Made by a program: the position numbers and the translations under genes. Below, in pieces: positions 48,801-58,801 of a stretch of 64,000 nucleotides of DNA. Origin of the DNA: Straminergon stramineum (Eukaryota; Streptophyta; Bryopsida; Hypnales; Calliergonaceae). The notes under the pieces were generated by a model. That model did not search any database. It saw nothing but the letters and a program-made list of their open reading frames with translations, and was not told the DNA's origin. Location of the stretch: NCBI GenBank assembly GCA_963920665.1, contig OY987265.1, forward strand, positions 42,103,001 to 42,167,000. The letters run 5' to 3'. The stretch's first letter is position 1; each line of letters begins with the position of its first letter.

Positions 48801-50695
48801 GGGCCCATACAATTGCGTTAAAAACTCATTCAGCACACGAGTATAGATCTTATAAAAATAGACCATACTAAGGACAGACGTATCTCAAACAATATCAGCA
48901 GTCATGATAACAAGATCAGCTTCAATACCTGGAGAAGCACCACAGCTCTCTGAGATTTATCTTTGAAAGCTGGATCCGCGTCAAACTTGATTTTCGCTCT
49001 CTTATAAAACTCCTGCACACGTACTACATTGTCAAACTTACTGCGTTCAAAACAAACCACGACGTATCTTACCAGTGCAAACTACAGAACCGCCTGAAAT
49101 GCTCCTTCTCTCAGAGCAGCTAAATGTGCGATTCAAAATACAAATCCATTAAACTACGTTCTGGTTAAATTCAATGTAAATTAATCATGATTTGACGAAA
49201 AAGTGTTACAGTCATCGTGTGACTGGTTGCAAGCCCTCAAAGTGTCACGAGGAAATTGAATTTCGACGTCATAAGCGTTGAATCTGACCTGAACGCACGG
49301 TATGTGGATAGTACTACAAGACACTATGGAAGGACACTAATTTGCACTCTCACTAATAGAACAAGTCACTGCATTCTGCCGAGGGATTAGTACCTGTAAA
49401 TCTCCAATGGCCTGATCTCCAATCTCCTCCCAGTTGGGAAACTCCTCAAACAGAAACTCGATCAACATCCCAAACTGACAAGCCCTGACCGTACTTTAGT
49501 ACAATGCATCAATATTGACAAGACTGCACTGTTATAGCATAAACACCAATCGTTCCACCGAAGCCGGAGATGAGCACTGTACAACATTTCATTTAAATAC
49601 CGCAGCCGATTTTGTCAAGCACATATATTTACTCAATAATGGCATCAATGAGCGCTTCCACAAAGAATTCAACACACTTCCGTGAGCTGAAAAAAAAATC
49701 ACCCACCTGAGTTCCCCAATCACCGACGTGATTTCGCCGCAAAACATCTACACCACAGTACTCCAACATTCGACATAGACTGTCACCTATGATGGTGGAC
49801 CTCAAGTGACCCACATGCATCTCCTTGGCGATATTGGGCGACGAAAAATCTACCACCACCCGCTTGTATTTGAGCACAGGAGCCCACGAACCAATTCCTT
49901 GCGACAACAGTTGATGAAGTTTCTGAACAACCAGCACTCAAAATGAGCACTCCACAAGTACACTTGAAGCAAAAATTCCTGGACAAACGATGTCACCATA
50001 GTGCGAATTCAACCCAAAAGTCTACGTCAGTTCGATCATGAAGTTTCTCTCTTTCTAACATTATTCTTGCCAACATGAGTTATCTTTTCAGAGAAGGAAC
50101 GACTACTCCAAGAGGAACACGACAAGCTGGCCACATACCTTCTCGATCCACTCGTCGCGGAGCCAGAGGTTGACAAAACCAGGCCCTGCAACAGACACCT
50201 TCTCCCACATCGGCGTGCGAGGGATATTCGCCGATAGAGCTTGTCCCACTGCATTTGGATTCTTGAACGGAGCGCCTGGGCCTTTGATCTTGGACCATAT
50301 GCCCATAGCATTATTACTGTTAACAATATACCAACAAAATCACACTCAAATCCTGTTTGTTACAACCTCCTCTAAAGACATAAACCCTACAATATCCTGC
50401 GCAACAGGTGCATATTCAAACTATGCCGTAGTGGAGAATTGGTAGACTATTTCCTAAAGAGGTTTGCGTGTAGCCCCCAAAGAGAGCTGCGGGCATTCAA
50501 AACACTTTCTGGAAACCCCACTCACTCACCATTGGTAATCCCCGTTCTTGGGATTTCCGCAAGTGGTCACCTGCGGCTCAATGCCTTCCAGGTTCGGCAC
50601 CGTGAGGGCCAGCGACTCCCGCATCAGATTCGCGAATTGCTGCCGCACACTTCCCACACCGACATCTGTGTCCGCGTCTGTGTCCACGGCCGCGC

Positions 50696-50744
<49 letters not shown>

Positions 50745-50774
50745 GGGGTCTGCGAGTTCACTAGCAGTTGCCAT
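45820..50774 (-). CDS. Arginyl-tRNA synthetase (class I)
   Basis: It charges tRNA-Arg with arginine using ATP. Fifteen minus-strand exons were read: 50,774-50,530; 50,316-50,139; 49,922-49,707; 49,474-49,394; 49,012-48,929; 48,777-48,673; 48,560-48,382; 48,202-48,118; 47,939-47,753; 47,549-47,480; 47,350-47,281; 46,976-46,887; 46,719-46,651; 46,374-46,276; 45,930-45,820. All junctions keep frame and give 622 residues. The N-terminal tRNA-recognition domain is at about 40-140. The HIGH-equivalent is HVGH (177-180) in [17 protein letters not shown], followed by [12 protein letters not shown]. The KMSKS-equivalent loop is GKRFRTRS (422-429). The anticodon-binding DALR domain covers about 500-622 and ends LGIKPLYRL. 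Residues 10-27 are an Ala-Pro run from a GGAGCA microsatellite. An in-frame upstream ATG at 50,948 could add 58 residues resembling an organelle presequence. The acceptor of exon 3 is the least certain border. Divergent from P5CDH. Confidence 0.96.
50699..50748. repeat. Coding hexanucleotide microsatellite in ArgRS exon 1
   Basis: Seven exact GCAGGA units plus a variant unit encode alternating Ala and Pro on the minus strand near the N-terminus of ArgRS. Repeats of this kind change length readily, so the linker is expected to vary between individuals. Confidence 0.9.
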
Positions 50775-50873
50775 GGGTCGTTGCGAGAAAAAGGAAGCAC
50801 GAGTGCGAGCGTGAGCAAGACGAAGAAGGCCAAAATGACGAAAATCTGAAGGCCGGGGCAATAAGCAGAGCGG

Positions 50874-50886
50874 GGGTTTAGGGTTT
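50874..50886 (-). promoter_or_regulatory. Telo-box upstream of the ArgRS start
   Basis: On the minus strand the motif reads AAACCCTAAACCC, 100 bp before the ATG at 50,774. Telo-boxes are common in promoters of plant translation genes. If translation starts at 50,948, the same bases would be coding (LNPKP), so its position bears on which start is used. Confidence 0.5.
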
Positions 50887-50982
50887 AAGGCCAGCAGAGG
50901 AGAGAGTCGGTGGATGGCGAAGCGCGTTCTGCAGCAATACATGTCCATTGTTCAGTTGCCTGCATCGCCACACCCCTCCAAA

Positions 50983-51139
50983 CCCTAATTCGGCAAGCGA
51001 GGCAAGGCGGCTCGATGTCCCAGGACCATCGGGGCTTCCGCCTGCCAGCCCGGCCGAACTACGGGCGGGGCCGACGAAAAAGCGGGCGGGCGGGCGGGCG
51101 GGTCTCGGGCGGGGGCTTGAAATTGCCGGTGCCGGGCTG
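50983..51139 (+). repeat. GC-rich ~160 bp repeat, copy 1 of an inverted pair
   Basis: Begins CCCTAATTCGGCAAGCGAGG and runs through a (GGGC)n tract to GGGCTTGAAATTGCCGG. The inverted partner is at 52,161-52,323. Similarity starts abruptly at the same CCCTAATTCGG base in both. Both copies keep a parallel open frame containing RLPARPNYGRGRRKSGRAGG, which could be chance in GC-rich DNA. Confidence 0.8.
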
Positions 51140-51252
51140 ACAGCCGGAACCCCCGATCGCCCGGGCCGAGGATCGTATACCCTTGTCTGCCATAGCCTTG
51201 AGAGTTAAGTTTCCCTTCACACTAAGTTACTGTACAGTACTGTGCAGCTGTG

Positions 51253-51488
51253 AAGGGCCGGGGTGGATTGACCCCTCGCTCGTCCCCTTGGAAAAATCCT
51301 GAAATTTTTTATTTGTCACGCATGATAAAATTTGCAAATTTTGAATTCATATTTGCAATCAGAGGCCCCAAATGAGATAGGGGATATGTAGAAGATAAAT
51401 CAATGAAGCACAGAAGAGGGGGTCTTTTTTTTTACATGCACCCCTAGATTGATTGGGGGATGAGCGAGGGGTCAATCTACCATGGCCT
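51253..51488. mobile_element. Short TIR element I (~236 bp) in the ArgRS-P5CDH intergenic region
   Basis: The left end contains GGATTGACCCCTCGCTCGTC and the right end its complement GATGAGCGAGGGGTCAATC. The inverted match extends for about 33 bp with a few mismatches. The interior is AT-rich and non-coding. A typical MITE layout; only one copy is seen here. Confidence 0.65.
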
Positions 51489-51931
51489 TGTGAAGCAAGA
51501 AGGACCTTTCACCCAAAATAAGCCACAAGTGAATAATTATAATTTATAATTAACCTTGAAAGGATGTAGAGGCCCAAAGTGGCCAATAGATGACTTTCAA
51601 GATTTGAAATGACAAATGCACCTCTTGTAGTTATCCAAATATCAAATGATTTTTGGCAAAGTGCATTAGTGATAGGTCTTGTACTTTGAGGGTCTTAAAG
51701 AGCCAAATTGGGAGTCCAAATTTGATCACTACTTTTCCTAAAATCACACACTAGTGTGTCATCCCTATACCAAGGATCTCATTCATCAGAACATGGCCAC
51801 CTTTACAGATTACTAGTTGGGGTCCTACACTCTTCAAATGTGGATGAAAAGTGCTGCAGGATTTTCGCAATATTCTCTTAAGACTCAATCTGAATGTGTC
51901 AAGGAATAGCCCTTGAAACCATTGTTTCATC

Positions 51932-52085
51932 TTAACCCATAAATGACGCAATGGACGTTTTTGTCCAATGAATGATAAGGAATTCTCCTGTATAGAATAG
52001 AAGTGCAACTATTCATCTTTGAAATTAGGATTGGAAAGGGAAGATGTTCTACAATAGTTTGACTCCTAAAGGAACATGGATAAGG
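51932..52085 (+). mobile_element. Family D MITE, copy 2 (right end unclear)
   Basis: Starts TTAACCCATAAATGACGC and matches the first ~150 bp of the element at 58,570-58,801 (GAAGTGCAACTATTCATC, GGAAAGGGAAGAT.TTCTA, TAGTTTGACT). The right terminus is not recognisable. The subterminal TGGACGTTTTTGTCCA is a small hairpin. Confidence 0.65.
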
Positions 52086-52160
52086 TAGGACGACCCCCCT
52101 TGGCATCCTTTTGGTAGTTGCACAAATTAAAATTTAATAGCATTTACAAAAGAAATTGCA

Positions 52161-52323
52161 AGCCCTGCACCAGGAAATTTCAAGGCCCCCCCCCCGAGAC
52201 CCGCCCGCCCGCCCGCCCGCCCGCTTTTTCGTCGGCCCCGCCCGTAGTTCGGCCGGGCTGGCAGGCGGAAGCCCCGATCGTCCTTGGACATCGAGTCGCC
52301 TTGCCTCGCTTGCCGAATTAGGG
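52161..52323 (-). repeat. GC-rich ~160 bp repeat, copy 2 of an inverted pair
   Basis: The reverse-complement partner of 50,983-51,139, ending in CCGAATTAGGG. It contains a C10 run and a (GCCC)n tract. It lies about 195 bp upstream of the P5CDH start codon, while copy 1 lies just upstream of ArgRS. Confidence 0.8.
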
Positions 52324-52517
52324 TAACATCTGGAATCACTAAGATTCTTTCCCCGATCGCCCTGCCGCAAACCCTATCCACCGAGTGAACGTTCAGGTCA
52401 CAAATTGGCTCACCGGATTGTTCGCATGCACTCCGATATATAGGCCATATCCGTCCGTCGTGCTACAGGATTGTGGCTTAATTACAATTGTACTGAGTGG
52501 CAGGCCTAGTGCTCAAG

Positions 52518-55500
52518 ATGCAGCGGTGCGTTGTGAAAGCCGCTATGTGGCAATTCAATTCACGTAGCCGATCGCTGGTTGGAAAAGCATCAATTCGCTG
52601 CTTATCTTCTTCTTCTGTGAGGCAATGCGACGCGGCCGTGTTGACAGATGATAGGTAGGAGCTCAATTGACCTGCATATTTCGTTTATTTTGGAACTGGC
52701 ACTTGCTTGACTACTCTGTTTTTTAACTGGTGTCTCTGTAGACTCTCGCTTTATTCAAGAGAGGTTGGCTGTTTTATTTGTCCAGAGCCTCTGACTCATC
52801 TCTTTCGTTTACAACCTGCGATGCTGAAAAATTATCCGGAGCACAGCAGCACCAGATGCACAACCTTGGTAAGCATTGTCCGTCCAGTTGTGTAGGACAG
52901 AGGTTTTAAGTCCGTGATGAAGTAGGTTATGTCTTTGTTCACGGTTTGATTGAGGTGGTGAATCATTGTGGCATGTCGTTGTGAAGAGAAATATAAATTC
53001 AAGTATTGATTTATGCATGAGGTTATTGTGCTTTTCTACTCCCTTTTCTGGAAATTGAGAGCATCTGAAATCCTGTTGGAATGTGTGCAGTACAAGGAGA
53101 GTGGCGACAGACTTCAAATTCGATCAAACTACTGGACCCTCTCAATGGGGAGAGGTTCATATCTGTCCCGGACACTTCTTTTGAAGAGATATCGGTGTGC
53201 TTTCTTAAGCTTTCGCGACTTTCATTGCAGGCCTCAGGATCGTAGACATCTCGGAGTTGTTATAGTGTCTTTCCGAGTTCAGTTACGCATGTATGATTTT
53301 TAGTTGTGCAAGGTTGGTTTGAAACACTTCTCGATGTGGCGGTTGCTAAGCTGTGTTATCTAATTGTGTGCATATGATTCTGTCATGGCAGCCATTTGTA
53401 CAAAGCTTGCGGGCATGCCCGAAGTCCGGTCTACACAATCCACTCAAAAATCCCGAAAGGTGTGTTATAATCAGTGAAAATCACGTCATGTGGTGACGTA
53501 TGACAGTTAGTTTCCTAATTGGCTAAGAATGGATTCCTAGTTGACTACGAATAATTGGAGAATGGTCTTGGCTTGTGCAACCTTTCCACACATCTCAGTG
53601 TGCATGAATTTTTGTTTCATCCTGTTCACACTATCCTCGTTCGCTTATAGATGCCAAAGTTAGAGTGAATGCCCTGTTTACGATGTAATGCATAGGAAGT
53701 GCCCTTATTCATGCGCTGGAATGTGTGTAACGTGATTGAAGTTGGTGAGGAATCGCAGTTTTCTGGAGTTTTTTTCTTTCTTTTTCTTGCAGGTACATTC
53801 TGTACGGGGAGGTTATGGCCAAGGCAGCTTACGTGCTGAAACAACCTCAGGTTTTGTTCTTGATTTGTTTCTAGGACGTATGTAAGCATTTTCTTATAAT
53901 GCACAGCTTATGTCTAAATTTGTATTGAGTGTTATTTGTGATATAATGCCATGTGTCTCTTTCTATTAGTGTTTCCACAGCCATTTCACAGAATAGAGTG
54001 ATATATCTTATGCAAGAAGTATAAGTTCTTCAGACATTGGTAATTGTTGCCCGTCTGTATTTACAATGTTATCCGTAGCCTATTCACAGGTGAATGGAGA
54101 GCATACTTGCTTGAGACCAATTATGCTAGTACCAAAGCTTAATGATAGCATTTGCTCTCATGTTGCAGGTTGAGACCTTCTTTGCTCGTCTTATCCAACG
54201 AGTGTCTCCAAAGAGCTTTTTCCAGGCTGTAGGCGAGGTCACTGTCACCCAAAAATTTCTTGAAAACTTCTCTGGTGATCAGGTATGTGAGACACTGCCT
54301 TTCTGATTGCACTTGAAAATTGAAATTATGATGTGTTTTTGCCTGGAAATAGGCATCGTGGGCAGTTTCAAAAGCATTGTGGTGTAGATCTGACATTATA
54401 TTCCTGTGTCTGTTCAATTTGTTGTAAAACTGGAATCTGGAGCATGATAGTTTGCGTTCCTGTTGACAGCACCTACAAATTAAGACAGCATTCCTTGCCA
54501 AATGCCCAAGAATCACTTTCACTTATGCATTTATATTTATTACTCTGGCAGATCATATTGCCAAATAGTGATCTTGAACTAGTCAAGACTGGTATTTATT
54601 CTTCTTTTATGCTTTGGAATAGGTTCGTTTCTTGGCCAGGTCCTTTGCTGTTCCAGGGAACCATTCAGGACAACAAAGCACTGGCATGCGATGGCCATAT
54701 GGTCCAGTAAGTTTCTAGAAATCTACCTGCTCGTTTTTCAAATTTTTGAGAAATCAAACGTATTTTGTGCTATCACACTTGAACTTTGGACTATATTGAT
54801 CAACATAATCTCATATTTGGAACCTTTCCAACTGATAATCCAATGTATTTTTCCTCACCTCGCAAATGCCCCCACCCATTAATTGTCAGTAGCCTCGGTG
54901 CTAATTTTGTAGTTCAGTGTGTTTTCAGTTAATGAACAGGTAAATCGCCCGTCACTAAGCATCCTTCTACTCACTTAATTGCAAAAGTTCAAAAAAACAT
55001 TTAATTAGCACTATAATTTCATCATCTTTGTATGCATTACTATTTGAAGATTTTTAGCATATAAAAATGCGATTTTGTCATTGTTTCAATGCTAAGAGTG
55101 TGAATATAATGTTTACTAAAATAATGTAACCACAATATTGATTTTGGTGTTATTTGGGCACTGACGTAATTTTACTACTTAACCATCAATTAATCGAAAA
55201 AGCACTAAACCTATTAATAGTCAGAGTTTAGGGACTTTTGTGATGTTGCTCATGGTAGAGCTGACTGAGGTTCAATGTGGGCTTGCTAGGTAGCAATTAT
55301 TACACCTTTCAACTTCCCACTTGAAATTCCCGCATTACAAGTTTTGGGTGCATTGTTTATGGGGAATAAGCCAATATTGAAGGTCGACAGCAAGGTTGTT
55401 ACTGAAACTCTTGCGCATTACGGACTTTGAGGGGTTTCGTAATTCAACTATGGCATCCTTTGCTCGGCAGCTTTTCCTTGTCAACATTTCTGGGGTTAAT

Positions 55501-58456
55501 CTACGAGGCATTGCTTTTTCCTATGTGTGCTGGAGTAATAGAATCAATACTTTTTTACTTCATGTATCCTTTGATCGTGAAGTGAGTCTTTGACATAGTC
55601 CTCTTTGCTTTTTGTGTGCAGGTTAGTATTGTCATGGAACAATTCATACGGCTTTTGCACGAATGCGGGATGCCACTGACTGATATGGACTTCATCAACT
55701 CAGACGGTCCAGTTATGAACAGACTTCTTCTTGAGGTCAGCCTCATGACGATGTCAGACTTTGCACTAGTCTTTATTTTGTATGTTCACTGTTATGTTCA
55801 TGTGTCGCTCTCTGTATTGTTATGCAAAATACTTATCAGAAAAACAGTGTGGAACTTCTTCTGTTTAAATTTCTCAATTTTGACCACCCATGCTTAATTA
55901 TTGACACTGCTATGTCAAGTAGTTTTTGCTCGTTCCGGCTGCTGGACCATTTGGAGGTTTTTGATCAATATGGGATGGCACACAGGCGGAGCCTAAGACG
56001 ACACTGTTCACCGGGAGCTCAAAAGTCGCTGAGAAATTAGCAGTGGACCTTAAGGGTCGCGTTAAGCTAGAGGATGCGGGATTTGATTGGAAAATACTTG
56101 GTCCTGACGTGCAGAATGTGAGTCGTGAACTCACTCTTTCATCATTTATCTTCTGTATCTTGTAAGGTTTATATTTGGGCGATCTATTCTGTGTTACTTC
56201 TTCAATTTAGTGGGCTTGGTTAAGATCCAGCATGACCTATGATGGGGATAATTTTGTATGATTTCAAACTAGACATGAAGTAAATCCAGAAACTCAAAAG
56301 CAGAGAAGTGTTAAGATATGGCGTTATTATTTGCAAATTGAAGGAGAGCTGACGGACTTGGGTACCTTGTTTCTATGATATAAAGAATGTAGGTGTTTGC
56401 CATGGCAGGAGGACTACGTAGCATGGGTGTGTGACCAAGACGCGTACGCCTGCAGTGGACAGAAATGCTCTGCACAGTCAATATTGTTCATGCATGAGGT
56501 CTTCACATTCCTACATGATATTTTTGGAATCATTTTTTATAACTCAATACAGCAACATCTGTCTATCGAAATCTGTTCCATCAAGAGTTTTTCTCCACAT
56601 TATTGAGATTGTCTTGTGACAACAATTTAGAAGTCGATCGATTCACTCGTCTGTTAGATGTGCGTGTCTGTAATATTTCGTGATTCTTGTGTTGCAGAAC
56701 TGGGCGAAGCAAAATTTTGTTGAGAAGTTGAAGAAACTTGCTTCAAGACGGAAGCTGGATGACCTTTCCGTTGGCCCTGTTTTAACGGTAATCCCCTTGT
56801 TCCCTTTTACATGGTTTCCTTTTTGACTGCATTAGTTCGAAACTTGCATTGTTGCAAGTTGAAGGTCTTCTATCGTTTATAACTTTATTTGATGTAATCT
56901 ACACTCTGACCTCTTTAATATGACCTTTTAATACAACACTCTGGAAAACCGTGCACACTTGTCACTGACCATAACTATAGCACACGTGTCACGCATTCAA
57001 TCTATGTCATAGTAATTTTTGTGGGATCCCAGGCTGTATTCCGTTCGAGTTCATGAAAGAGGTCAGGCTGTATTCCGGAAATTGCAAGTAGGCTGTAGTC
57101 ATTCAAGTTTACATTTGATGACATGGATCCATCCAGTATTGTATAAAGTATCAAATTTTCTCACAAGGTTGTAGCATTCCCACTACAAAACCTGCGATCT
57201 AACCAAACATGTCGATTGTCTCTGAAATCAGATCTTGCTGAGTGAGTGACTTTCTGGTTCTAATATTCCTGCAGATACAAATGAAAAGCCTTAAGTTCGC
57301 ACTTTTGTATGCTTTCAGGTGACAACTGAGCGAATGTTGGATCATATAGAGAACTTATTGGCGATCCCTTGCGCTCGTGTTGAATTTGGGGGAAAGCCTT
57401 TGACGAACCATTCCATCCCCGATGTGTATGGCGCTATGGAGCCTACTGCAGTCTTTGTTCCATTGAAGGAGATTTTAAGGAATGAGGAAAACTTTGCTCT
57501 TGCTACTACGGAGATTTTTGGTCCGTTCCAAGTGAGTAGGCAGCGAATACTCTTAACATCTTTTAGATATGCTGCGGCTTTTGACAGTGGTCATGGTCCT
57601 TCATAAACAATCAGTCAAAAAGGATTTTAGACTTTTTATTCTTTGGATGAGGATCAAGGCAGAAGCGCAAAAACATATGAATCTTTAGTTGGTCATGAAC
57701 GATTTAACATATTAACTCAAGATGTTGATCCAGTGATTACTCTCTAATTGCGCCCTTTTGTTTACAGATACTAACTGAATACAAGGATGAAGATCTTCCT
57801 CTCGTTCTTGAAGCTTGTGAGCGCATGCATGCACACCTCACTGCTGCAGTTGTCTCTAATGACGTCCTATTCTTACAGGTTAAAATACTCATCTTCTACT
57901 GGATTCTTGAAAAATTCTTATGTCAAGATAATTGATGTATTGCGTATTGCGTATGTCAATAGTTATTTAGGTTATTCTAATGCTACGAAAACAATTTATC
58001 TTGATTTTATCAATTTACAGGAAGTACTGAGCAACACTGTGAATGGGACGACTTATGCTGGGATCCGAGCTCGTACAACTGGAGCGCCCCAGAATCATTG
58101 GTGCTAATTTTTTCCCTCCGCTACGGCATTACTCATTCACGCTTAAATTTCATAACCCATTTGTGGTCCAGTGATTGGATAATTCTAACGAAATGCTCGA
58201 AGAGTATGTTTTTTTTACCGCATTCAATATCATCCTTGTATTATATGTTTTGTATGCCTGATGTCAAGGTCTCAGTGGGCTTTATTTTTAACTGTGCATT
58301 CTGTTCTCTGCTTGAAGGTTTGGTCCAGCGGGAGACCCTCGTGGAGCAGGGATTGGGACTCCTGAAGCAATAAAGCTTGTGTGGTCGTGCCATCGTGAAG
58401 TAATACAAGATGTTGGGCCTATCCCAGATGACTGGAAAACTCCTCAATGTACTTGA
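52518..58456 (+). CDS. P5CDH: Delta-1-pyrroline-5-carboxylate dehydrogenase, mitochondrial (ALDH12 type)
   Basis: It oxidises P5C/glutamate semialdehyde to glutamate with NAD+, the second step of proline catabolism, in the mitochondrial matrix. Sixteen exons: 52,518-52,654; 52,786-52,868; 53,091-53,194; 53,392-53,459; 53,793-53,850; 54,169-54,282; 54,623-54,706; 55,290-55,394; 55,622-55,735; 55,986-56,117; 56,409-56,498; 56,698-56,787; 57,319-57,531; 57,768-57,878; 58,021-58,100; 58,318-58,456. They join in frame to 573 residues, close to plant ALDH12. Residues 1-45 are Arg/Ser-rich with few acids, a mitochondrial presequence. Then come the family block DAEKLSGA, the oxyanion Asn N224 (TPFNFP), the FTGSS loop (297-301), the general-base candidate E318 (KLEDAGFDW), the nucleophile C353 (CSGQKCSAQS), EIFGPFQ and the C-terminal GAPQNHWFGPAGDPRGAGIG. 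All key residues are present. The start was chosen because it opens the presequence in frame with exon 2. Convergent with PGI. Confidence 0.96.
54935..54974 (+). repeat. ~40 bp copy of a PGI exon inside P5CDH intron 7
   Basis: The intronic stretch AACAGGTAAATCGCCCGTCAC followed by AAGCATCCTTCTACTCAC matches the sense strand of the PGI exon at 61,771-61,811 at 35 of 38 aligned bases (two substitutions and one gap). No surrounding sequence matches. It is not an exon of P5CDH, whose frame runs without it. Confidence 0.7.
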
Positions 58457-58569
58457 TGAATTAATGTCTCATAGGTGTTGGGTATTAGATCTTGGATTTG
58501 TTGCACTCTGGGTAGTGATATTGTGTGCTGCAAACACTTCATTTTTTTGAAAAACACCCTGGCTTTAGT

Positions 58570-58801
58570 TTAACCCATAATTCGACACAGACGTTTTGTG
58601 TCCGATGGATGATAGAGCATCTTTCTATGTGGGACAGAAGTGCAACTATTCATCCTCGGAATTTTGTGTGGAAAGGGAAGATCTTCTATGGTAGTTTGAC
58701 TTCCAATGAGTGCTTTTGGATTTTTGTAAATTTTTGTAAATGATTCCCACGGATCAAAATGAATGATTTTCACAGTCCCCAATCCATCCTTTAAGGGTTA
58801 T
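58570..58801 (+). mobile_element. Family D MITE, copy 1 (~232 bp) just after the P5CDH stop
   Basis: Starts TTAACCCATAATTCGACAC and ends ATCCTTTAAGGGTTAT, so the TTAA is intact at the left and TTAT at the right. Its first ~150 bp match 51,932-52,085. It begins 114 bp after the stop codon and probably lies in the 3' UTR or terminator region. Two directly repeated ATTTTTGTAA units occur at about 58,719-58,742. Subterminal hairpin GACACAGACGTTTTGTGTC. Confidence 0.75.

Noticed and set aside
50910..51208. Gly/Arg-rich small proteins in the GC-rich repeats
   Set aside because: Frames are open in several phases because of GGGC repetition; no start context, homologue or splice structure supports a gene, although frame conservation between copies is noted as a finding.
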